Below, piece after piece: positions 35,032 to 42,819 of a stretch of 64,000 nt of DNA (position 1 is its first letter; every line of letters starts with the position of its first letter). A program made the position numbers and the translations under genes. The stretch comes from Haladaptatus paucihalophilus DX253 (lineage in GTDB: Archaea; Halobacteriota; Halobacteria; Halobacteriales; Haladaptataceae). The DNA lies in NCBI RefSeq assembly GCF_000376445.1, contig NZ_AQXI01000001.1, positions 528,962-592,961 on the forward strand. Reading direction: 5' to 3'. The notes under the pieces were generated by a model, which was given only the letters and a program-made list of their open reading frames with translations, had not been told where the DNA came from and did no database searches.

Positions 35032-35964
35032 ATGCAACTCTCCGGTAAACGAGTTCTCGTAACCGGCGGTGCCGGTTTGGTTGGTTCCCAGATGGTCGAC
35101 GACCTCGTCGCGGACAACGACGTGGTGGTCGCGGACGACCTCTCCAACGGAGTCGAGTCGTCCGTTCACGACGACGCCGAGTTCGTTCAGGCCGATTTAA
35201 CCGACGAATCCGCCGTCGAGGCGGTCATCGACGGCTCCTTCGATGCCGTCTTCCATTTCGCCGCGGCGGATAAGTACGTCAACACCGACGACCCGCGGCC
35301 CCAGTTCGAGGAGAACGGCGAGATGACGTACAACATTCTCGAACGCATGGACGAGGTCGGCGTGACGAACTTCGCGTTTACGTCCTCCTCGACGGTGTAC
35401 GGCGAGGCCCCGCGGCCGACGCCCGAAGATTACGCGCCGCTCGAACCCATCAGCATCTACGGGTCGGCGAAACTCTCGGAGGAGGCGCTCCTCTCAACGT
35501 TCGCCCACTCCTACGATTTCACCGTGTGGAACTTCCGATTCGCCAACATCGTCGGTCCGCGGTTCGGCGCGGGCGTCGTCCCGGACTTCGTGGAGAAGTT
35601 GGACGAGAACCCCGACGTGCTGACCATCCTCGGGAACGGACTCCAGGAGAAATCCTACATGCACGTCACCGAGTGCACCGAAGCGATGCGCTACGTCGTC
35701 GAGAACGCCGACGATGCGATGAACACCTACAACCTCGGGACGCGGACGACCACCTCGGTCAACGCCATCGCCGACATCGTGGCGGACGTGATGGACCTCG
35801 ACCCCGAGTACGAGTACACCGGCGGCGACCGCGGGTGGACGGGCGACGTGCCGAAGATGCGACTGTCCATCGAGAAACTGTCCGCGCTGGGGTGGACGCC
35901 CGCACAGAGCAGCGACGAAGCGGTTCGTCGGGCGGCCGAGCAGTTGTACGATAGACTCGACTGA
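35032..35964 (+). CDS. NAD-dependent epimerase/dehydratase (UDP-glucose 4-epimerase-like)
   Basis: 310 residues of the extended SDR type: VTGGAGLVGSQMV (about 8-20) for NAD, VVVADDLSNG, FTSSSTVYGEAPRPTPEDY with the catalytic Ser/Thr, and YGSAK carrying the YxxxK pair (about 143-147). RFANIVGPR follows. Likely makes a nucleotide sugar for surface glycans; the exact epimerisation is not readable. Divergent from the Trm56 gene. Confidence 0.9.
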   Translation: MQLSGKRVLVTGGAGLVGSQMVDDLVADNDVVVADDLSNGVESSVHDDAEFVQADLTDESAVEAVIDGSFDAVFHFAAADKYVNTDDPRPQFEENGEMTYNILERMDEVGVTNFAFTSSSTVYGEAPRPTPEDYAPLEPISIYGSAKLSEEALLSTFAHSYDFTVWNFRFANIVGPRFGAGVVPDFVEKLDENPDVLTILGNGLQEKSYMHVTECTEAMRYVVENADDAMNTYNLGTRTTTSVNAIADIVADVMDLDPEYEYTGGDRGWTGDVPKMRLSIEKLSALGWTPAQSSDEAVRRAAEQLYDRLD

Positions 35965-35995
35965 CCCGGATTCGGTCGAACCTCGTTTTCGAAAA

Positions 35996-36328
35996 TCAGA
36001 CCGAAAAGTCCGTCCGCGCTTCCACGTCCTCGTCCATGATTTCGAGCGTTGCGACGACGGTGTACTGGCCCGGACTGGGGTCCGGCCACTCACCCGGATA
36101 GGTCCGCTCCGTATCCGGGTCGAACGACTCGGATTGGAGCGCCTGCGTGAACATCTTTCCGTCGCTCGCGCGCCAGATCTCCGCACCGTCTTCGAGGACG
36201 GCGAAATCCGCCTTGAGTCCGCTTCTGAACGTCACGTTCCGCGAATCGGCGTCCGGGTTTCGAACCGTCAGTTCGAACTCGACGGCTCCGCCGGTCGGCG
36301 TCGCCGTCACCTCGCTTTCGAGCGTCAT
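35996..36328 (-). CDS. BsuPI-type intracellular proteinase-inhibitor domain protein
   Basis: 110 residues from ATG 36328. The sequence is one immunoglobulin-like beta sandwich: VEFELTVRNPDADSRNVTFRSGLKADFAVLEDGAEIWRASDGKMFTQALQSESFDPDTERTYPGEWPDPSPGQYTVVATL, the BsuPI family (PF12690) named after an inhibitor of Bacillus intracellular serine protease. No signal peptide or lipobox, so predicted cytosolic. It is the next gene after a four-gene subtilisin cluster on the same strand, which makes protease control plausible. Confidence 0.8.
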   Translation of the reverse strand: MTLESEVTATPTGGAVEFELTVRNPDADSRNVTFRSGLKADFAVLEDGAEIWRASDGKMFTQALQSESFDPDTERTYPGEWPDPSPGQYTVVATLEIMDEDVEARTDFSV

Positions 36329-36513
36329 TATTTTCCGTACGATGTCCTGCCTCGAAAAGGTTGTCCTCCGGGTACACCCGGCCACTGCCTACCGTCGGTG
36401 GTTCGCGTCCCGGAATTCCCCCGCTGGTGCCGAGAAGGTGCCGGTAAAAGCGCATCGTCGGTGCGATGCGGTGGTGGTATGCGATGCGATTGGTGGTGGG
36501 GTGAAGTGTCCGT

Positions 36514-37626
36514 TCAGATCGCGGAGTACACGTCGAGCAGGCCGTTACCCTGCTGGTTGCTGGACAGGCCGAGGTTCTCCGCCGTGTTGTTGAGTCGGCT
36601 TCGCGCGCCGGTGTTGGAGTAGCCGAGCTGTCCCATCAGGATGCCCGCGGCACCGGCGACGTGTGGGCAGGCCATCGAGGTTCCCGAGAGAGTGTCGTAG
36701 CTGTCCCCGTAGTAGGTCGAGTAGATGCTGCTGCCGGGCGCGGCGAGTTCGACTTCCGGACCGGTACTGGAGAAGTACGAGAGGCCGTCCGAATCGTTCG
36801 TCGAGCTGATAGCCACGCACTCGCTGTACACCGCCGGATAGCCCACGCAGTTCGAGCACGGACCCGAGTTACCGGCCGCCGTGGCGAGGAACACGCCGTT
36901 ATCGTAGGCGTACGAAACCGCGTCCTTGAGCGCCGAGGAACCGGACGAACCGCCGAGGCTCATACTCCCGACGTCCCAGCCTTGGTTCGCGACGTACTCG
37001 ACACCCGCCGCGATATCGGAGTACGAACCGCTTCCGTTGCTGTTCAGGACTTTGACGGCGTGGAGCGTGGCCTCGGGCGCGACGCCGACGACGCCCTGTC
37101 CGTTGTCTTCGGCGGCCGCGATACCGGCGCAGTGGGTTCCGTGGCCGTTGTCGTCGTCCCAGCTCGACCCGACGTAGGACGTTCCGCTACCGAGGTTGTT
37201 GTCGAGGTCGGGATGCGAGGCGTCGATACCGGTGTCGATGATGGCGATGTCGGCACCCGACCCCGTGTACCCGGAGTCGTGGGCGGCATCCGCGTCCACG
37301 CGGTCGACACCCCACGGAAGCGTCTGTGCGTACGCGTGCATCGTCCCGTCTTCCTCGACGTAGCGTACCTCGCTTCGCTGTTCCAGTGCCGTGATGGCGC
37401 GCTTGGGTACTTCGAGCGTAACCGCGTCGAACGAGAAGTCGTGGTGAACCACCGATGCCGCATCGAGCGCCGCCCGTCGCCCCGATTCGCCCGTATAGCC
37501 GATGTTGACCCGTACTCTATCGCTCGGCTTCGCGTTTGCGAAACCGGTGACGGCGAGTCCTGCCGTCGCACCGCCTGTGACCTTGAGAACGTTACGTCGT
37601 GAAACGCCGTTTTTGTTGCGTGGCAT
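36514..37626 (-). CDS. Halolysin-type subtilisin (S8) 1, Tat-exported, short form
   Basis: Secreted serine protease of 370 residues from ATG 37626. Tat leader (SRRNVLKVTGG), inhibitor_I9-like prodomain (about 38-105, VNIGYTGESG...VRYVEEDGTMHA), then the catalytic domain with Asp in DTGID, His in HGTHCAG, oxyanion Asn in AAGNSG and Ser in GTSMACPH. It stops right after the catalytic domain, without the C-terminal extension of halolysin R4. The Cys pair GPCSNCVGYPA is kept. Upstream DNA is strikingly AT-rich. Confidence 0.94.
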   Translation of the reverse strand: MPRNKNGVSRRNVLKVTGGATAGLAVTGFANAKPSDRVRVNIGYTGESGRRAALDAASVVHHDFSFDAVTLEVPKRAITALEQRSEVRYVEEDGTMHAYAQTLPWGVDRVDADAAHDSGYTGSGADIAIIDTGIDASHPDLDNNLGSGTSYVGSSWDDDNGHGTHCAGIAAAEDNGQGVVGVAPEATLHAVKVLNSNGSGSYSDIAAGVEYVANQGWDVGSMSLGGSSGSSALKDAVSYAYDNGVFLATAAGNSGPCSNCVGYPAVYSECVAISSTNDSDGLSYFSSTGPEVELAAPGSSIYSTYYGDSYDTLSGTSMACPHVAGAAGILMGQLGYSNTGARSRLNNTAENLGLSSNQQGNGLLDVYSAI

Positions 37627-37733
37627 TGCAGGCAAAACGATGAAGTATATTCTCTTAAATTTTTTTCTGAGATTATGAGATTAATTAGAATAGACTAACT
37701 TGTGAAATAATTTGTGGCGTTACCCACCGCCGT

Positions 37734-38867
37734 TCAGTTATTGCTCGAATCGAATCCCAGTGCTGCAGCGACGTCTACGAGGCCGTAGCCCTGTTCGTCG
37801 CTCGATAAGCCGAGGTCCTCCGCGGTGTCGCGCAATCGCTGTCGTGCGCCGGTGTTCGAGTAGCCCGCGGCCATCACTTGGGCGGCCGCGCCGGAGACGT
37901 GTGCCGTTGCCATCGACGTGCCCGAGAGGGTCTCGTAGGTGTCGTCCCAGTACGTCGATTCGATGTCCTGACCGGGTGCGGCGAGTTCTATCTCCGGTCC
38001 TCTGCTCGAAAAGCTGGCGATGTCGTCGCTTTGATTCGTCGCACTCACCGCGATGACTTCCGACGCCGAGGCCGGATAGCCGACGCAACCGCCGCTGCAC
38101 GGCCCGGACCCGCCCGCCGCACCGACGAGGAGACATCCGTTGTCGTAGGCGTACTGCACGGCGGCATCGACCGTCGAGGAACTCGACGACCCGCCGAGGC
38201 TCAGGTTGATGACGTCGTGTCCGTGGTCGGCCGCCCACTCGATACCGGCCGCGATATCGGAGTACGACCCCGCCCCGGTGCTGCTGAGAACCTTCACGGC
38301 GTGGAGCGTGGCCCCGGGCGCGACGCCGACGACGCCGCTGTAGTTATCGACGGCCGCGATAGTGCCCGCGACGTGCGTCCCGTGGCCGTTGTCGTCGCTC
38401 CACGAACTCCCGACGAAGGATTTCCCGGACCCGACGTTCGCCTGCAGGTCGGGATGGTTCGCGTCGATGCCGGTGTCCACGACCGCCACGTCCACCCCGG
38501 TTCCGGTCGCACCGTTCGCGGTTGCGACCTCGCCATCCACGCGGTCCACGCCCCACGGAAGGGTTTCGCCGAGGGCGTGCATCGTGCCGTTCTCCTCCAC
38601 ATAGGTCACGCCCGGTGCCGATTCGAGCGCGGAAATCGCGGCCTCCGGGACACGAATCGTCACCGCGTCGATGCCCGAGAACTCCCGAACGACGTCGTTC
38701 GCCGATTCGAGAGCCAGCCGACGACCTGCCCGACTTTCGAACCCGATGTTCACTCCCCGAAGTTCGCGTTTTCCGGCGGCGACGCCGCTCGCACCGACGC
38801 CAACCATCGATACGCCGGTCGCTTTCAGCACGCTTCGTCGCGTCGCATTCTTGATTTCTTTCGACAT
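37734..38867 (-). CDS. Halolysin-type subtilisin (S8) 2, Tat-exported, short form
   Basis: 377 residues from ATG 38867; an open frame extends far upstream but is coding noise. Leader TRRSVLKATGVSMVG fits Tat, prodomain about 35-100, catalytic Asp in DTGID, His in HGTHVAG, Ser in GTSMATAHV. It is the most diverged of the four paralogues (HGTHVAG instead of HGTHCAG, GPCSGGCVGYPA with an extra Gly-Gly, AAGGSG at the oxyanion site where Asn is expected). The Asn to Gly change could lower activity. Confidence 0.92.
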   Translation of the reverse strand: MSKEIKNATRRSVLKATGVSMVGVGASGVAAGKRELRGVNIGFESRAGRRLALESANDVVREFSGIDAVTIRVPEAAISALESAPGVTYVEENGTMHALGETLPWGVDRVDGEVATANGATGTGVDVAVVDTGIDANHPDLQANVGSGKSFVGSSWSDDNGHGTHVAGTIAAVDNYSGVVGVAPGATLHAVKVLSSTGAGSYSDIAAGIEWAADHGHDVINLSLGGSSSSSTVDAAVQYAYDNGCLLVGAAGGSGPCSGGCVGYPASASEVIAVSATNQSDDIASFSSRGPEIELAAPGQDIESTYWDDTYETLSGTSMATAHVSGAAAQVMAAGYSNTGARQRLRDTAEDLGLSSDEQGYGLVDVAAALGFDSSNN

Positions 38868-39019
38868 CAATTCATATATAAAATACAACCACATAATATT
38901 TTCTAATATTAGATGAAAATATTGTCCGGAGGACGAGAGAGACGCTATTCCCGACTCTATGCGGATCGTTCCTTGCTCAAACAAGACGAAAGAGGGGGTC
39001 GTTCGGGTATCTTCGCCGT

Positions 39020-40210
39020 TCAGTTGTCGCTGGAGTCGTAGCCGAGCGCCGCGGCGACGTCGAGGAGGCCGCTTCCCTGCACGTTGCTCGACAGACCGAG
39101 GTCCTTTGCCGTGTTCAGGAGTCGGCTCTCGGCATCGCGGGCCGAGTACCCCTGTGCGATGAGTTGACCGGCGGCACCGGCGACGTGCGGAGTCGCCATC
39201 GACGTGCCCGAGTACGTGTCGTAGCCGCTGGGAACGGTCGAGTAGATGTCGGTACCGGGTGCGATGATGTTCACCTCGGGACCTTGACTGGAGAACGAGG
39301 ACTGCTGGTCGCTGTCGTTCGAGGACGCGACCGTGATGGTCTCGGAGTACGCCGCCGGATAGCCGACGCAGTCGGTACACTGTCCGTCGTTTCCGGCCGC
39401 GGCGACGATGACGACTCCGTTGTCGTAGGCGTACTGAATCGCGTCGTGCAGGGCTTGCGAGCCCGAAGAGCCGCCGAGGCTCATGCTCGCCACGTCCCAG
39501 CCCTGGTCCGCGACGTACTCGACACCGGCCGCGATGTCGGAGAAGGAACCGCTACCGGAGCAGTCGAGAACCTTCACGGCGTGGAGCGTCGCTTGCGTCG
39601 AGACGCCGACGACGCCCTGCCCGTTGTCCACGGCGTTCGCGATACCGGCACAGTGGGTTCCGTGGTTGTTGTCGTCGGACCACGAGTCGTTACAGGAGTT
39701 ACTGTTGCCGTAGAGGATACAACTCCCGGTGTATCCGCCGCTCCCACAGGAGACAAATGATTTGCCGCTACCGATGTTCGCCTGCAGGTCGGGATGGTCG
39801 TCGTCGATACCGGTGTCGATGATGGCGATGTCGGCACCCGAACCCGTGTCACCGTTCGAGTGTGCGACCTCGGCGTCCACGCGGTCCACGCCCCACGGGA
39901 GCGTCTGACCGAGTGCTTCCATCGTACCGTTCTCCTCCACGTAGCGGATGTTCGGGTTCTTTTCGAGTGCCGTTACCGCGCGCTTGGACACGCGAATCGT
40001 CATCGCCTCGATGGAGTTGAACTCACGGACGATTTCGTCCGCGCTGCTCCGGGCCATCGCGCGACCGCGTGCGCTCTTGAATCCGACGTTGACCTCCACC
40101 TTGTCCGTCGGTGCTGCCGACGCCAGGCCGGTCGCCCCGGCCGCCGCTAGCGAGCCACCTGTTACTTTGAGTACGTTCCGACGTGATACGCCATTGGCTT
40201 TCCTTGCCAT
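39020..40210 (-). CDS. Halolysin-type subtilisin (S8) 3, Tat-exported, Cys-rich insertion
   Basis: 396 residues from ATG 40210. Tat leader GVSRRNVLKVTGGSLAAAGATG, prodomain VEVNVGFKSARGRAM...IRYVEENG (about 40-105), catalytic DTGID, HGTHCAG, AAGND and GTSMATPHV. Between the Asp and His regions lies an insertion of about 20 residues with three Cys (SCGSGGYTGSC then NSC), absent from copies 1 and 2. Leader and prodomain are almost identical to copy 4, so the two come from a recent duplication or conversion. Confidence 0.94.
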   Translation of the reverse strand: MARKANGVSRRNVLKVTGGSLAAAGATGLASAAPTDKVEVNVGFKSARGRAMARSSADEIVREFNSIEAMTIRVSKRAVTALEKNPNIRYVEENGTMEALGQTLPWGVDRVDAEVAHSNGDTGSGADIAIIDTGIDDDHPDLQANIGSGKSFVSCGSGGYTGSCILYGNSNSCNDSWSDDNNHGTHCAGIANAVDNGQGVVGVSTQATLHAVKVLDCSGSGSFSDIAAGVEYVADQGWDVASMSLGGSSGSQALHDAIQYAYDNGVVIVAAAGNDGQCTDCVGYPAAYSETITVASSNDSDQQSSFSSQGPEVNIIAPGTDIYSTVPSGYDTYSGTSMATPHVAGAAGQLIAQGYSARDAESRLLNTAKDLGLSSNVQGSGLLDVAAALGYDSSDN

Positions 40211-40382
40211 ACCATTAGTCAATACATAACATGGGTTTAAAAAATTAACTATTATACTTTATATAAATATAATATCTAGGAAATTATACGTTAATCCGGC
40301 TGCTAAACGTAGAATGATAATGGGTTGGGCCGACAATTACGTGAAAACGGTAGAAAACGTACTGTCGGTGACAGTCGGCCGT

Positions 40383-41540
40383 TCAGTTGTCGCTGGAGTC
40401 GTAGCCGAGTGCCGAGGCGACGTCGAGAAGACCCGAACCGGTCTCGTTGGCGGACAGCCCGAGGTCTTCTGCGGTCTGCTTGAGGGTGTCTCGTGCCTGC
40501 GTGTTCGACGCGCCGTTGGCCATCAACTGTCCGGCGGCACCGGCGACGTGCGGGCAGGCCATCGAGGTTCCCGAGAGAGTGTCGTAACCGCCGGGGACGG
40601 TCGAGTAGATGCTACTGCCCGGTGCGGCGATTTCGACTTCCGGACCGGTACTGGAGAAGTACGAGAGGCCGTCCGAATCGTTCGTCGAACCCACCGCCAT
40701 CACTTCGGGGTAGGCAGCCGGGTATCCCACACAGTCCGTACACGGACCCGAGTTACCGGCGGCCGCGACGAGGAACACGCCGTTGTTCACGGCGTATTGG
40801 CACGCGTCTCGGAGCGTCGCTGAGCCGGACGAACCGCCGAGGCTCATACTCCCGACGTCCCAGCCCTGGTCCGCGACGTACTCGATACCGGCCGCGATGT
40901 CGGAGTACGAACCGCTCCCCCGCGAGCTGAGCACTTTGACAGCGTGAAGCGTCGCTTGCGTCGAGACGCCGACGACGCCCTGCCCGTTGTTCACCGCGTC
41001 CGCGATACCGGCACAGTGGGTCCCGTGTTCGTTGTCGTCGTCCCAGTTGTTTCGGCACGTCTTCTTGCCACCGCGACATTTGACGAACGATTTGCCGCTA
41101 CCGATGTTCGCCTGCAAGTCCGGGTGGTCGGAATCGATACCGGTGTCGATGATGGCGATGTCGGCACCCGAACCCGTGTCACCGTTCGAGTGTGCGACTT
41201 CGGCATCCACGCGGTCGATACCCCACGGGAGGGTCTGGCCCAACGCCTGCATCGTGCCGTTCTCCTCCACGTAGCGGATGTTCGGATTCTTTTCGAGCGC
41301 CGTTGCCGCGCGCTTGGACACGCGAATCGTCATCGCCTCGATGGAATCGAACTCGCGGACGATTTCGTCCGCACTACTTCGAGTCATCGCGCGACCGCGT
41401 GCGCTCTTGAATCCGACGTTGACCTCCACTTTGTCCGTCGGCGCTGCCGACGCCAGGCCGGTTGCCCCGGCCGCCGCTAGCGAGCCACCTGTTACTTTGA
41501 GAATATTCCGCCGTGATACGCCATTGGCTTTCCTTGCCAT
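40383..41540 (-). CDS. Halolysin-type subtilisin (S8) 4, Tat-exported, mosaic copy
   Basis: 385 residues from ATG 41540. Tat leader and prodomain nearly match copy 3; the central catalytic part (TNDSDGLSYFSSTGPEVE, GSSIYST, TLSGTSMACPH) matches copy 1, including a 57-base identical run. A shorter Cys-bearing insertion (VKCRGGKKTCRNN) replaces the copy 3 one. Catalytic DTGID, HGTHCAG, AAGNSG and GTSMACPH are intact. A TTATAT element lies 30-37 bases upstream on the minus strand. Confidence 0.94.
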   Translation of the reverse strand: MARKANGVSRRNILKVTGGSLAAAGATGLASAAPTDKVEVNVGFKSARGRAMTRSSADEIVREFDSIEAMTIRVSKRAATALEKNPNIRYVEENGTMQALGQTLPWGIDRVDAEVAHSNGDTGSGADIAIIDTGIDSDHPDLQANIGSGKSFVKCRGGKKTCRNNWDDDNEHGTHCAGIADAVNNGQGVVGVSTQATLHAVKVLSSRGSGSYSDIAAGIEYVADQGWDVGSMSLGGSSGSATLRDACQYAVNNGVFLVAAAGNSGPCTDCVGYPAAYPEVMAVGSTNDSDGLSYFSSTGPEVEIAAPGSSIYSTVPGGYDTLSGTSMACPHVAGAAGQLMANGASNTQARDTLKQTAEDLGLSANETGSGLLDVASALGYDSSDN

Positions 41541-41647
41541 GCGGCTGTATCAATAAACTACATCGTAATATAATTTCCTGCTATAAATTGAGAAATTAAT
41601 ATTCAGAAGCGTCTCTCGGTCGGGGTTGAACACCGCTCCGACCCCTG

Positions 41648-41875
41648 TCAGGCCCCGGTTTTCCCGTTCTCCTCGACGTACCGTATCTCGGGATGATCGT
41701 CGAGTTCCGCCCAGTCCTCTCGTGAGATTCGAATCGTCACCACGTCGAGCGATTCGAACTCCCGAACGACCTCCACGGCGGCGTCCATCGCCGCGTTCTT
41801 GCCGTCGGTCCCGTCGTAGCCGACGTTCACCTCGACAGTATCCCGGCCGGAATCTCCCTTGCCATGGTTCGCCAC
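41648..41875 (-). CDS. Free-standing subtilisin prodomain (inhibitor_I9-like)
   Basis: 75 residues from GTG 41875. From residue 13 (TVEVNVGYDGTDGKNAAMDA) to YVEENG at about 71 it aligns with the prodomain of the four halolysins, then ends four codons later, exactly where the catalytic domain would start. It has no Tat leader, so it should stay in the cytoplasm. A TATTAAAA element at 41900-41907 is placed correctly for a leaderless GTG start, which argues against a dead fragment. Likely role: trans inhibitor or folding helper for the neighbouring proteases. A decayed halolysin remains possible. Confidence 0.8.
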   Translation of the reverse strand: MANHGKGDSGRDTVEVNVGYDGTDGKNAAMDAAVEVVREFESLDVVTIRISREDWAELDDHPEIRYVEENGKTGA

Positions 41876-41899
41876 ACCATGTTACTACTACACAATAGT

Positions 41900-41907
41900 T
41901 ATTAAAA
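41900..41907 (-). promoter_or_regulatory. TATA element of the free-standing prodomain gene
   Basis: TATTAAAA on the plus strand (TTTTAATA on the coding strand) lies 25-32 bases before the GTG at 41875, the spacing expected for a leaderless haloarchaeal transcript. Confidence 0.55.
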
Positions 41908-42037
41908 CATTCTTCTTCCGTTCAAATATTCCATAATAAATCTATTTTAACACTTCCATCGAACAAATCAAAACTCGAACACGTTCGTCGTCCCTTCGAA
42001 CGACACGTCTTTTACCCGGAAAGACCCAACTACACCC

Positions 42038-42796
42038 GTGCAAATCGTTGGGTACGAGACTGGTGCGGCGGGAGACGACCCGCCAGCGTTGCTGGTGGAC
42101 GACGACGGGACCCTTTCGCGCGAACCGCTCGAACGCGGAGTCGAACTGGAATACACGCTCGGCGACAGACACTGTGCGGGTACGTTCGACGGTTCGACGC
42201 ACATCGCGTGTTCTCGCCCCAACGCCCCCTACTGTGACGCACACACCAGTACGTGGGTGTGTGCCCGGTGTACCGGAACGTGCCTCAAGGCCGAGATGGA
42301 CTGCTACGAGGACCACGCCATCTACCTCGCAGCATTCGGTCCGACGACGGTCAAAGTCGGCGTTACGCGCGAATGGCGACTGCAAACACGACTCCGCGAG
42401 CAGGGTGCGGACCGCGCCGCACACCTCCAAACGGTGAAAGACGGGCGAATCGCCCGCGAACTGGAGGCCGAAATCGCGGAGACGTTCACCGACCGCGTTC
42501 GCGTTCCGGCGAAGATTCGCACCCTCGACCAACCGGTGGACGAGGCGGTCTGGCGGGACGCCCTCTCCCGGTTCGATCCGCTCGACACCTTCTCGTTCGA
42601 CTACGGTTTCGAACTCGAATCGGCACCCGTCCACGAAACCCTCGCCAGCGGCACCGTCCTCGGGACGCAAGGCCGCGTCCTCGTCCTCGAACGCGGCGGA
42701 ACGACCTACGCGACGGACATGCGCGACCTCGTGGGCTACGAACTCGAACGCGGCGCGACCGATCGAAGCCTGCAGGCCAGCCTCGGCACCTTTTAG
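42038..42796 (+). CDS. DUF2797 protein, zinc-cluster plus GIY-YIG-like segment
   Basis: 252 residues. A Cys/His-rich part (HCAGTFDG, CSRPNAPYCDAH, CARCTGTC, DC; about 46-88) is followed by AIYLAAFGPTTVKVGVTREWRLQTRLREQGADRA and ARELEAEI (about 91-150), which resembles the GIY-YIG nuclease core (strand, KVGxT, Arg, Glu). Nuclease activity is inference. It ends 23 bases before the XPB-like helicase gene on the same strand, so the two are probably one operon. Confidence 0.8.
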   Translation: MQIVGYETGAAGDDPPALLVDDDGTLSREPLERGVELEYTLGDRHCAGTFDGSTHIACSRPNAPYCDAHTSTWVCARCTGTCLKAEMDCYEDHAIYLAAFGPTTVKVGVTREWRLQTRLREQGADRAAHLQTVKDGRIARELEAEIAETFTDRVRVPAKIRTLDQPVDEAVWRDALSRFDPLDTFSFDYGFELESAPVHETLASGTVLGTQGRVLVLERGGTTYATDMRDLVGYELERGATDRSLQASLGTF

Positions 42797-42819
42797 GCCG
42801 CGGATTCCCCAGTTTCGGT

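Noticed and set aside
33136-35169. 677-codon minus-strand frame
   Set aside because: Spans antisense to the acyl-CoA dehydrogenase and epimerase and out of frame through trm56; composition typical of shadow frames.
38868-39380. N-terminal extension of halolysin 2
   Set aside because: The open frame continues upstream only as an out-of-frame reading of halolysin 3; the Tat leader starts at 38867.
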